Shown here: positions 36,483 to 46,665 of the stretch, in pieces
How positions within the stretch are numbered: position 1 is the stretch's first letter
Layout: the number at the start of each line of letters is the position of its first letter
DNA from: Paramecium pentaurelia
Lineage: Eukaryota; Ciliophora; Oligohymenophorea; Peniculida; Parameciidae
Assembly (NCBI GenBank): GCA_905183005.1
Contig: CAJJDO010000015.1
Coordinates: forward strand, 694,587 to 758,586
Reading direction: 5' to 3'
Length of the DNA stretch: 64,000 nt
Notes under the pieces: generated by a model
Seen by the model: only the letters and a program-made list of their open reading frames with translations
Databases searched by the model: none
Told to the model about the DNA's origin: nothing
Program-made: the position numbers and the translations under genes

Positions 36483-37322
36483 ATGCAATTTTTGAATTAT
36501 TTGGACATAGTAGATGCAGGACTGTCATTTTTGTGCTGTATTATTGATATATAGAAACTTGACATCAATATATCCATTGGGATGATATGTAGAATTATTT
36601 TTTTTATTGTCGCAATTATGTTGCGTGATCTTAACTACTACACTCTTGATGAACTTATAGCATAACTAGTTGGATGGTTTATTTTTCATGTTTATATCAT
36701 CTGTTTTGAATATCGATATTTTAAGCATGGTGAATCAGATATGATGTTTAGAGAAAAATATTATAAATTTATGGATACATGTTAATTAATAGTTGGAACA
36801 ACATTCCTTGCTTATACTTTTGAGTCTATTATTGAAATATTAACTTTAGTTTATTTTTCAATTAATCTTGCTTTAAATGTATTTGAATTAATCCACCTTT
36901 TATGGTCTAAGAAATCTCAAATAAGTAATTACAACAAAAGAGATGGGTTTTTATAAATGTATTTTGGTTTAATTTTAGGAATACTTGTAATTATATTTTT
37001 TCTAATCTACTTGGCAATAAAATATTAAGAAGATTTAGAAGAAGAAAGTCTAAAATTAATTTTATATATTACCATTTTTGGGGAATTTTCAGGTCTTTGT
37101 CTATCTTTTTTGTTGTATTGTATATATAGATCCCACATTAATTGGTCAAATGATTTAACTAAAGGATCTTTGGGATTTCTTTATGGAATAACAGTTGGAT
37201 TATTCAGTGTTTTCTATGGATTAGTTATCGGATTTGCAGTAATCTGTTATATCTTTTACTTTTGTTGTTATTGTTGTATACATGATGAAAAAAAAAAAGT
37301 CCATCCAGAAAGTTAATAATGA
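36483..37322 (+). CDS. Polytopic membrane protein, unknown
   Basis: An intronless 279-codon frame runs from ATG 36483 to TGA 37320-37322. About six or seven hydrophobic helices alternate with short charged loops, for example IGMICRIIFFIVAIML, AQLVGWFIFHVYIICF, MYFGLILGILVIIFFLIYL and FGEFSGLCLSFLLYCIY. A Gly-rich pair near the end (GFLYGITVGLFSVFYGLVIG) is followed by a Cys cluster and a lysine-rich tail. The family was not recognised; a small transporter or rhomboid-sized integral protein is possible. Confidence 0.7.
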
Positions 37323-37528
37323 TTTTATATGCATTTATAAAAAAATGTTAATTATAATTTTAAATCTTTTTTTTCAAATTTTACAATTTGATAAATATAA
37401 TTCATTTAAATTTTTCAAAAGTTAGAATTAGAAATTCAAAAACAAATCAAAAAATAACAAAATATATATTATCAAAGATATTGCTCTTAAAAATTTACTA
37501 CTATTCTTAATAAAAAGTTCTAATTATT

Positions 37529-37835
37529 TCATCGAATCTATTTCATTGAAAATAAATACATTAGAGTAAATGAGTTATATCCATATTTATATTCATTAGC
37601 ATTCACAATTCTATATATATCCTCTATATCCAAAACTACAATTAAACTTTATTTCATCTTTGTCATTTCATATAATTTTAAAAAACAAAACTAACTGTAT
37701 TTCTAAAGGTTTCTTTTCATCAATCTGACTTTATTAATAAATCACATCATTTAATTTATTTTTATTCTTTAAACTTATTTTTAATATAATATTGTTTTTT
37801 TAAGTCTTCACATTTAGATTACACCATTTTTTCAT
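37529..37835 (-). CDS. Small hypothetical protein, one intron
   Basis: The ATG is at 37835-37833 (MKKWCNLNVKTQKNN) and the TGA at 37531-37529. A 34-nt intron (GTTTTGTTTT..GACAAAG) joins KPLEIQL to MKQSLIVVLDIEDIYRIV and NEYKYGYNSFTLMYLF. The C-terminal half has a convincing alternating hydrophobic pattern. No family was recognised. Confidence 0.45.
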
Positions 37836-38836
37836 TTTTAAAGGTGATTAAGAAAAAATTTTATTGGATTTATAAGTAGTCATAGCAAATGAAAAAAATA
37901 AAAAAAAATAATTATATATTATGGCACTTGATGTCAACTATATTTAAATGGAATATTAAAACTACAGATCTTAAAAGTCTTAATTATGTATTTTATAACA
38001 AATATAGATTTCAGTGATCACTTTAAATACTATTTTGAAAAACAAAAGTGATTTTCTTATTTAAGAAAGAAACTTAGCTTTTTGAAAAGAATAATCACAT
38101 TTTCCTCTTTTTTTGTTGACCTAAAATAAAAAAATGATTACACATTAAATAATATAAAAATTTTAAATTTTCATATTTAATTATTTGAAAAAAGAATTGG
38201 TTTAATTTATTCATTAGGATTATTAATATTATCTTCTAGATTATTTTAGGTTTCTGTCACGAATAAATACATAAAGAAATCAAATCAAACAAAAGTTATT
38301 ATATTCAAAACCAAGATTGGATAAAAAAAAAGAGGGCATAAATATTTGAATAATAAATTAAACAATTTCATTTATAATTAACTGATATTTTGAATTAAAG
38401 GTGCCATGAGATAACAAGAGCTGATAATTAAAAAGTAAATAAGACCTTGATTATTTAAAAGTTTAATGAAATAAATCATAACATTTTCTATTTTATAAAT
38501 ATTTTAAGTATAATTATTTATTTAGTTTTTATAATAGTTATAGAAATATTATAAAAAAATTTGATAGAAATTGTATATTGTTATTAAGTAAATGACGATT
38601 TAATTAACATTAATATTTTAATTCTTTTAACTTTCTATTAAATATAGTTCGATATGTTACTATATATCTGACTAGTTCAATCCGTACAGTAATTTTGAAC
38701 TTTGTTATTTAAAGTATAGATGGTTTGGAGAAGCATGATATAAAATGTTAATCAAGCATTATCTATCTAAAAATTTATCTGATGTGAAGCTAACCCTATC
38801 TATTATCCTATTATTTGAAACAACTCTCGATATAAG
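37836..38836. other. Long AT-rich stretch without a recognised gene
   Basis: About 1 kb with homopolymer runs and frequent TGA in the frames checked. Isolated Ile/Asn/Lys-rich open segments occur but lack starts and sensible composition. I found no RNA gene or repeat. It could contain unrecognised internal sequence or simply promoter DNA. Confidence 0.4.
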
Positions 38837-39378
38837 TCAATTTTTGATGCTTATTTAGCAAGGTAAGCAAGTTTATTTCAACTTATTTACAGATGAAGAC
38901 TTTTTTACATGCAACCTGAGTAAATACTGGCTATTGATACAGGCAGATTTATATTTAGGTAGATAATAACCTTTGAAAATTACCCCTATGTAAAGTTATT
39001 TCAATGAATCTACTAATTGATTTTGTTCCTCAATAGTGATTTCCTAAAATCTATAATGAAAAATATTTTCCATTTTTAAATGAGTTACTTGAGTTACAAC
39101 TTATTATTCCATATGATAATCTTCTTTTTATTCCTTAAAATAATTCTTTAATTCAAAATAAACATGTCTTCATTGTCAAACACTACATATCATTATGATT
39201 GCTGTCTTTAAATAAAAATTTCAGATTGCTTGATTTTATACTCTAATTCTTAAATTTTCTTATCTAATAATTTCCTAGTTGCTTATTCTCTAGATAGCTC
39301 ATACACCTCTTGCATTGTTTGTGATGGACTAGCATGATAAGTTTGTTAGCTACCATCATTTTTATAATGGTAACTCAT
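38837..39378 (-). CDS. Coiled-coil protein with one unresolved frame break
   Basis: The ATG is at 39378-39376 (MSYHYKNDGSQQTYHASPS). A helix, TMQEVYELSREQATRKLLD, runs to a TGA near 39195. In another frame directly after it, YFELKNYFKEQKEDYHMEQQ, RFQEITIEEQNQLVDSL and YLPKYKSACINSQYLL continue to 38839-38837. I could not find a GT..AG intron linking the two, so this is either one gene with an indel or two adjacent pieces. No domain beyond coiled coil was recognised. Confidence 0.45.
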
Positions 39379-39549
39379 TGGTATTACTATGGAAATAATA
39401 TTAATTGTATATGGATTGTATTTAATCAATAAAATTAATTAAATACTATTTGTATATTAAAATAATAACAATATCCCTAATTTTCTATTAATAATCATAA
39501 GTTAATCCTTAACAATTGTAAATATATTACAGAAAATATTAAATGCTAA

Positions 39550-39899
39550 TCAGCCACCCTTCAATCTCAATTTAACATCCAAAATATCATGATTTCTAAA
39601 TCCCAATTATTCTAAACTTCTAACTTCAGTCTCTCTAAACTCTTGAAACTTTTTTAAAAATAATATTTCATGGAGAAATTGCTCTAATAAATCATATAAT
39701 GCTTATTATTACTATTATTAACTGATGAAAATATCATTTGTTTAACTATGCGACAAAATTCGCAAAATGGAATTTATGGATTTATTTTAATGTCAGTATT
39801 ATTCACATATATATCACTAGTAGTTCTAATTGTAATTGTAATAAATCCTGGTTAATTTTAAGGGTGAAGATTATCTTCTTCATATAAGCCAGACTTCAT
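39550..39899 (-). CDS. Small protein with CxxC motif
   Basis: The ATG is at 39899-39897 (MKSGLYEEDNLHPQNQPG) and the TGA at 39552-39550. An unusually long 35-nt intron (GTTAAACAAATG..AATAATAG) gives ITIRTTSDIYVNN, a short PFCEFCRI motif, and a helical tail (ALYDLLEQFLHEILFLKK, RSLEQLGFRNHDILDV). Function unknown. It lies just downstream, on the same strand, of the duplicated fragments at 39.95-40.26 kb. Confidence 0.5.
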
Positions 39900-39950
39900 T
39901 ATTACTATAATTATTATATAGAATAAATAATTTTTTATTAAATATTTACT

Positions 39951-40002
39951 AATATCACACTATAAGCTTTGAATGCATATTCCTCATCAAAATCAATATC
40001 CA
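39951..40002 (-). repeat. Fragment related to the small gene at 62385
   Basis: Read on the minus strand, this encodes DIDFDEEYAFKAYSVI. It is close to identical, at DNA and protein level, to the start of the plus-strand gene at 62385 (DTDFDEEYAFKTFSVI). By eye, about 45 of 49 bases match. It sits in a frame open toward a TGA near 39,900 and has no ATG of its own close by. Confidence 0.6.
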
Positions 40003-40099
40003 AAAGTACTATTAGTTATTCTTTTTTTAAATAAAATATCCTAGAATATTATATTCTGTTTCTTACTTTTTTAACCAATTTTTCTATAATGTGATTTGG

Positions 40100-40263
40100 G
40101 TTGCTTAATTTTCTAAAATTTCAATACATACATACGTGATCCTTCATTAAATTTTGAAATGTCTGCATTGGCTTTGATATTTGATTTTATTCATTTATTC
40201 TATATTTCCCTCTACTTGGCACTACTCTTGGCTCAGCTGAAAAGTTCTATTGTGTTGGTTATA
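40100..40263 (-). repeat. 164-bp inverted copy of part of the RSP3 gene
   Basis: The reverse complement of 40100-40263 is base-for-base the same as 63359-63522 by eye. The copied unit holds the RSP3 segment QPTQQNFSAEPRVVPS onward, the whole first 23-nt intron, and the first few bases of the next exon. Flanking sequence on both sides is unrelated. It is non-functional as a gene here. It may be a genuine segmental duplication, an alternative macronuclear rearrangement, or an assembly chimera. Confidence 0.8.
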
Positions 40264-40409
40264 AATTATAAACATCATAAAAGCATATTAAACTATTATT
40301 CATATTTACAGAATTCAATCTATTATCAAAGATCTATATTCATATAAATAAATGAATGATTGAAATATTTTCTTGGAAAATGACAAATAGATTTTTCTAG
40401 ATTTTGTTT

Positions 40410-40672
40410 TCATTATAATTTTTAAGTTTTATAATTACACAATTCATTACAATTTTGTACATAGTAAATGTAAATTTGAATTCTATGATCTGGCCTTACT
40501 AATTCTGAACATGTCATGAGACAGACCTTTTAGAACATAAATGCTTGTGTATCTTTAACTATATTAATCTAGTTAAACTCTAATCACAAGATGATCTCTT
40601 GTTAATTGGACAAAAAATAAACTTAAAAGATTAACTTTATAAATTCTATTGAAATATAAAATAATTGACAAT
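40410..40672 (-). CDS. Small Cys-containing protein, start unresolved
   Basis: With a 19-nt intron (GTGATTAG..AACTAG near 40575), a minus frame reads RIYKVNLLSLFFVQLTRDH, then INIVKDTQAFMFQKVCLMTC and SELVRPDHRIQIYIYYV. It ends CNELCNYKTQKLQ at TGA 40412-40410. GC content and paired cysteines suggest a real gene. No ATG is seen near the 5' edge; an upstream exon probably exists. Family not recognised. Confidence 0.4.
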
Positions 40673-40896
40673 CAAATATTTAAGAACCAATAATCAAATT
40701 CTACAAAACTTTTATCTATTCATAAATATTTAAAATTTGAATGTAAAGTTTATTAGAATAATAAAATAAAATATTGAGAATTAGTTTACTTTAAAAATTA
40801 TAATTTTTTATTTTAAGATTTCGTGTTTAACTTATATATATTTATTTACATAAACTTGTTTTGATATTGTAAATAATTATCATTATTAATTAAAAA

Positions 40897-43279
40897 ATGT
40901 TACTTGATAACATTAAAGTAATTAGTATTGATTTTTATAGGTTGCCATTCGAATAAGGCCTTTCAACAAACGAGAACTTGAAACTTCAGACAAGTGTACT
41001 CTCAAAGTTATAGATTAAGAGACTTTAGTAGCAATTCCTCCAGTAGAGGCAGAAACTAAGTAGGGCAAAAAGACCTATAAATTCAATTGGATTTTTGACA
41101 AAATAGCTTCTTAAAAAGATATATTTGAAAAGACTCTTGAATATTAAGTACTTTCTTTGTTGGATGGAATAAATGTTACACTCTTTAGTTACGGTGCTTC
41201 TGGGACAGGAAAGACTCATACGTAAATATTTATAGTATATTAAGACTTATGAAATTGAATGAGGATTATGGATTACTAATAAGAGCTCTTAATCAAATAT
41301 TTTAAACTATACACAATAAAAAAAGGAAAATATAGATAAAATTTTCATATTTAGAATTCTAATAAGAGTAACTCTATGATCTACTAAATAATACGAATAG
41401 TAACCTTGATATTAGAGATGATGTAGAGAAAGGAGTAATTATAAATGGAATGAGAGAAATTGATATTGCAAGCACTTAAGAGGTGATCAATTTAATATAG
41501 TATGGAAAAAGACAAAAGTCAACAAAACAACATGAAATTCTAATTTTTACTAACTACATTCAAGATATTATAGGTTAAAATAATGAAATTTAAGTTTCTA
41601 AATTTATTGTCGCTGATTTAGCTTGGTTTGATAAAAGTGGACAAAAGTCTGCATCTTTATAAGTACTTAATGATTGCATTTCATTATTAAGTGAAGCATA
41701 GAATAAAAAGATTTAACCATTTATACCATATAGAAATAGCAAATTAACTAAAATACTTAAAGACTCTTTTGGTGGAAATTCTAAAACTTTAATTATTGGT
41801 TGTATCTCTCCTTCAATAATGAATTATGAAGAGAGTATACAAACACTTGAATATTGTTCATTGGCTACAGGAATTTATAATCAAGGTTCCATCAAGAATC
41901 TATAATAAAGTACTCATTAGGATGATTTTAAATAAGTCTATGATTAATTAATAAATGAGAATGTTGAATTAAAGAAATTATTAAATAATAAATCAAATTA
42001 AAAACCAATAAATAATGATAAAGAATAAACCAAATTATATGAAGAAAATATTTTAGAACATTTTAATAATGAATAAGATATTAATTAATCTATTTTTAAG
42101 TATTAATGGGAAATAGAATAGATTAAATTTACTGTAAATGAAAATTAAGAAAACCTTTAAAGAATTGATGGAATAGATAGAAAAGCAGCAGATTCCTTAA
42201 GATATTAAATTGAGTAAGATTAAAAATAATTACATAATTATTAGGAATAATTAATCAAATTTTAAAAATAAGCAAGTAATTTTATAATATAAAGAAGGGC
42301 ATTAGAGGAAGTAATATTATTTAATTAAATTTAGAATGTTAATTAGAGTAATTTATAAAATTCATATAAATTATATTTAATTAATCTAATTGAAAAACAT
42401 ATTCTAAGATTGGAAGTATATGAAATCAAACTTAAAGAATAAATAAATGAATTACATAGATAATAGCATGAAAGGATTATGGCTATTTAAAGAAGTTAAA
42501 TTAATTTAAGAGATAGAATTATTGCAGATCAAAGAAAACATATCATATAACATGGTAAAAATCAATCTGTACAACATTATTCCTAAATTGATACAACAAC
42601 TGAAGTGATAGATGGAACAAAGGCAAAACTCAAACATTATCCATTGCCAAAAGTCAAAGGTATTTTAACTATTTTTAATCTAGATCATTATTTCAATAGA
42701 GAAGCTTATTTGTAAAGAAAAGAATCACCAAAATCAATCTTTAGTCCAAGGCTTTAAACTCCTTTACAATTAAAAGATATAAAACCATATGTTCCTAAAA
42801 CACCTCACACAAAAATACTTGAGAATCTCTCTACACCAATTCTACCAAAATCAAATCCATTTTCAAAAGCACCTCCTTAAAAAATAATTGACTCATAGTC
42901 TATGGTAGCCTTACCATTAATAACAACTAATAGAAATTTATCTAAATTTGTTTATGACTGGAGAGGAGGTGGTTATAAGTTCATTGAAGATCAAAAAAAA
43001 ATACCATCATAAAAAGAACTTAAACAGATTATTTAATAAAAATAACACACTTAGTAAAGTCTTGACAAATCATTTTTTACTACTTCTAGTCGAAGTAAAT
43101 AAATATTAAAATTATGAGGTACTTCTGCAAAAAGAGTTTCTTTTAAACAAAATCTATTACTTCCAGGAAAAGTACATGAATCCCCTTATGTAAAAGAATT
43201 TATTAATAAAGAAATACAAAGAAAAATCAAATTAAAATAATTGAATTAAAAAATGATGAAAGTAACTTAAAAAAAATGA
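40897..43279 (+). CDS. Atypical kinesin with altered switch motifs
   Basis: The ATG is at 40897 (MLLDNIK), followed by a 23-nt intron at 40918-40940. The motor domain has VAIRIRPFNKRELE, a P-loop (LFSYGASGTGKTHT) interrupted by a 23-nt intron, LEFQQEQLYDLLNNTNS, and late-motor motifs (PYRNSKLTKILKDSFGGNSK, ESIQTLEYCSLA). Switch I, normally NxxSSRSH, reads RQKSTKQHEI. Switch II, normally DLAGSE, reads DLAWFDKSG. A Gln-rich coiled coil and a basic Pro/Ser tail follow. A 24-nt intron ending GAG (43095-43118) is needed to skip an in-frame TGA. ATP turnover is probably impaired, although the P-loop is intact. Confidence 0.85.
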
Positions 43280-43436
43280 TTTATCTTATATATCTTGTTT
43301 ATATCTTACAATTATTATTCAAAATCTATATTGTCCTGGTATATTTGCCACAGGATTAACTCTCATTTAGTTAAATTAATTAGGACTGAATTAATATGGT
43401 GATTATTTAAATTGTTACTATTATATTCTAGGTGTT

Positions 43437-43487
43437 TAATATTATTATTATTATTAATAGTTTTATGGTTGTTATTATTATTAAATT
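43437..43487 (+). repeat. (ATT)n-type low-complexity tract
   Basis: Two short runs of ATT/TTA trinucleotides separated by about 15 bp, in the spacer between the kinesin stop and the stop of the convergent protease-like gene. No function is evident. Confidence 0.7.
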
Positions 43488-43493
43488 GTATTA

Positions 43494-45020
43494 TCATAAG
43501 ATGCATATCTAAAAATATAGAAGATATTACTGCATAATATTAGTCAATAAAAATAATGAAAGGATTAAAAATATAAATCCAACAATAGAAGTTGTTATGA
43601 TAGTATTATTATTCAAATGAATAGATTCAGCCTTAACTTGATATGATGGAGAAATACTGATAGTATTTTCATCTTGATCAAATAGAACATAATTGTTTCT
43701 ATACATATTATATTTATTTACTTAAAGAAAGTATATGGTATAATAATAATAGGTTTATCTGATGATTATTAAATTAAAGGATTATTCACTTATAATTATC
43801 TGATTAAAAGATAACATTTTTAATCATCTCTATGTATATAATCTGATTTCGATAATGGGTACTTATTATTATCTAGATTAAAAGTGAAATTAATATCATT
43901 GAATTTATCATATTATTCATCATTACATGAACATTTTAAGATATCTTCACTCTTAGCACAATCCTAATGTAAGTAGTTTAATTACTAAATGAAACTTTTT
44001 TAATTCTTCCTCAAACTTTTCTATTATTGTCTTTTCTGCCCATATAAATCTTGTTGTACTATCAAATATAGCACTACCTCCAGCTAAAACTTTATTTATT
44101 TAATACTTAAAAATACTGATTCATCTCCAAAGTATAATTTATTTATTTTTAATGCCCAGACTTTTTTACCAATATTTGAAAACTTCTCAAATTTAGATTT
44201 TGCAAAATATCCCTATTTTTCACCTAAAATAAGTAATTATAATGAATCTTCTAATTTAATAGCAAAAGTAGCAAATGGAACATTTATCAATTAAGTATGC
44301 ATTCTTATGTAAATTTTAATAATATTACTATTAAAGTATACTGTGTTGAGGTTCTAAAGCAGAATCAAAGTGAAACTCTCCAACTTATGCATTTTTTTTC
44401 TTTTTATAATCAATATAATCTTAACCATAAGCTAATCCCAATGTTCCATCATTAGAGGTAGTACTATATTCTGTATTGTATTTATCTATGAGTCCAAAAC
44501 CTACTTTCTTAACTGTCATCCCTAAAAATTCAATTGAATCCTTATTCTTATAAAATTGTATACTTAAATTGCATATAACCCATTGACTTTTACTCTTCCT
44601 CCATAAGTATTTTCAGATGTTAAGGGTATGTTTTGATCATCGTCTTTGCTTGTTTGATAGGAGCAACTTGTTTCACACTTGAATAATTTTGCATCAACAG
44701 GACATTTATCACATTTTTTATTATCTGGGTTTTTACTAAATACCCAGGTAATATAAGATGTAGTATCAATTGACTATTATACTTATTCTGAACCCAAAGT
44801 TAATGGAATCTGGTAAAATTAAAATTTATGCTACTGTTAAAGTATAATCATCTAAATATTATTTTGAATCATCAGGTGTTGCTTTTAATTTATTCTTATC
44901 AATATTTGAATAGGTTAAATGATTCCTTGATCTTCTTTCTGTTTATACCTTCTGAATTTAGATTCTGAATTCTTTAGTTGAGATATTGATGAATAGAATG
45001 CAAATTAATATTAGATTCAT
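43494..45020 (-). CDS. Pepsin-like (A1) aspartyl protease homologue, membrane-anchored
   Basis: The ATG is at 45020-45018 with signal peptide MNLILICILFINIS; the TGA is at 43496-43494. The A1 fold is recognised from LTLGSEQVQQSIDTTSYITW, the Cys-rich CDKCPVDAKLFKCETSCSY, NTYGGRVKVNG, GMTVKKVGFGLID and NDGTLGLAYG, then GGSAIFDSTTRFIWAEK. Both catalytic Asp residues are kept, but the canonical DTG/DSG triads read DTT and DST. A C-terminal TM helix (TTSIVGFIFLILSLFLLTN) follows. Several short introns are inferred. It is probably a surface or secretory-pathway protein; whether it is active is open. Confidence 0.75.
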
Positions 45021-45183
45021 GAATAAAAATTATATTACTCAAGTAAAAATAATTAAACAACTTGATATAATCTATGATAAAATAAAAACTAAGTTATTAT
45101 TATTTTTAGTAATCTCAACATTTTCAATCAATAACAATATTATGATTTGAGTAAATGAAATGAAACAATATATTTATAAAATT

Positions 45184-46643
45184 TCAAGATTTAGTTCTTT
45201 TTTCATCTTTTATGGCTTAAATTCTCCAACTTTCAGAGAATTCATTTAATTTGTGCATAAATTCTTAATGAAAGCCTGTAGAACCTAAATTTTCAGATAT
45301 TTTAAGCTTTGACTATTTATTTTATAGTATTTATGATGATTATGATTTATTATTTTATTATTTAAGTTAGGTTGATTAGAATTTTTATTATAAATTGGAT
45401 AGATCTAATTTAAGTTTTACATTATTTGTTTTTTTATCGAGATTGTTATTGCATTTGTACTAATATTATCGAAGGCTATCTAAGATGGAATCATTTTCTA
45501 ATCTATTTAGAAAGCAAAAACTAGATTCATCAGAGTCATTAACAACAGAATTATCAGCATCATGTTCATTTTTTTCAAAATAATAATGTTTAACTCCATG
45601 ATATTTATCATTTGGTTCAACTGCACTGTCATCATTAAGTACTTCTTCATTGTATATTTTTTCAATATCGATTCCACTTCTTTTAATTGCTAAAACTAAT
45701 TTGATTAATTTTGCTTCTTTTTCATTCATTTCTTATAATTTAATTTACATTGCATTTTGCATTTGTTACAATTAGCCAGTATCCATACTATCAATTTAAT
45801 TTGTATTTGTTGATTATTTTGGTGATTTAAGTTGATTAAGTGTTTAAATTAATATATCTCTTTCTTTTTCTATCATTTTACAATTATTTAAACATAATTC
45901 TTTTTCTTGATTGATTTTTTCAATAATTTCATTGAATTTAGATTCTTAATCACATAAGATCTCAATTGATATATTATTCATCATTTCAAATAAATTATTG
46001 ATAATTCTAACAGATATATCATTAAATGAAGTAGATTGAATGAATTAATGTTTGTATACATTTAATAGATTGCATTATTTTAATAATAATTCTTTATAAA
46101 TTTCCCATTTGGTATGATATTTTTTCTTAATGATAATTGATTAGATTTAAGTATTAAGATTATGTAATTCTTGATTTATCTAGATAGGTTTCCTTTATCC
46201 TGGACTTTGAGAATCATTAGTGAGATGGGTATTTAGATTCTATTTAGATCTAAATAATGAAATTTGGATTACAGTTGCTAAAGAACATTGGTTGAAAACA
46301 AATGACTATCACCAACAATTTTTCTTAATTTTAAACCATTTTCAGAAGTTTGAAGTGAATCATCTTCATTTTATATAGTGGCAATTACACGACTTTTGGA
46401 GTTACTATTAGTACGATTATTAGTGTTTTCTGAGATATTGTTTTTATGTTATTTATAACGTTTCTCTTCAATTGATTTGGAAGTTGGCACAGTTTATTTA
46501 ATAGTCAAACGCTATTGTTGAAATTTGGGAGCAATATGAAAGAAATTGTTTTATTCAGAAGAAATGTTAGGTTAAGATGATTATTTAGGAATCACAACCT
46601 TAATGAAAGGCTCTTTGATAGTGATTGGAGCTACTCGTTGCAT
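45184..46643 (-). CDS. Large coiled-coil protein
   Basis: The ATG is at 46643-46641 (MQRVAPITIKEPFIKVVIP) and the TGA at 45186-45184. A 35-nt intron (GTGATAGTCATT..TCTTTAG) links LRKIV to ATVIQISLFRSKQN. The N-terminal third is Ser/Asn-rich. The middle is coiled coil (FNEIIEKINQEKELCLNNC, KMIEKERDILIQTLNQLK). The C-terminal part has KLIKLVLAIKRSGIDIEKI and a conserved-looking terminal block (LGSTGFHQEFMHKLNEFSE) of a kind I associate with ciliate cytoskeletal proteins. No specific family was identified. Confidence 0.65.
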
Positions 46644-46665
46644 TTCTGATAATTTAATTAAATAT

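Noticed and set aside
40159..40347. Plus-strand frame of 62 codons over the inverted copy
   Set aside because: It is simply the reverse reading of the RSP3 fragment and has no independent support.
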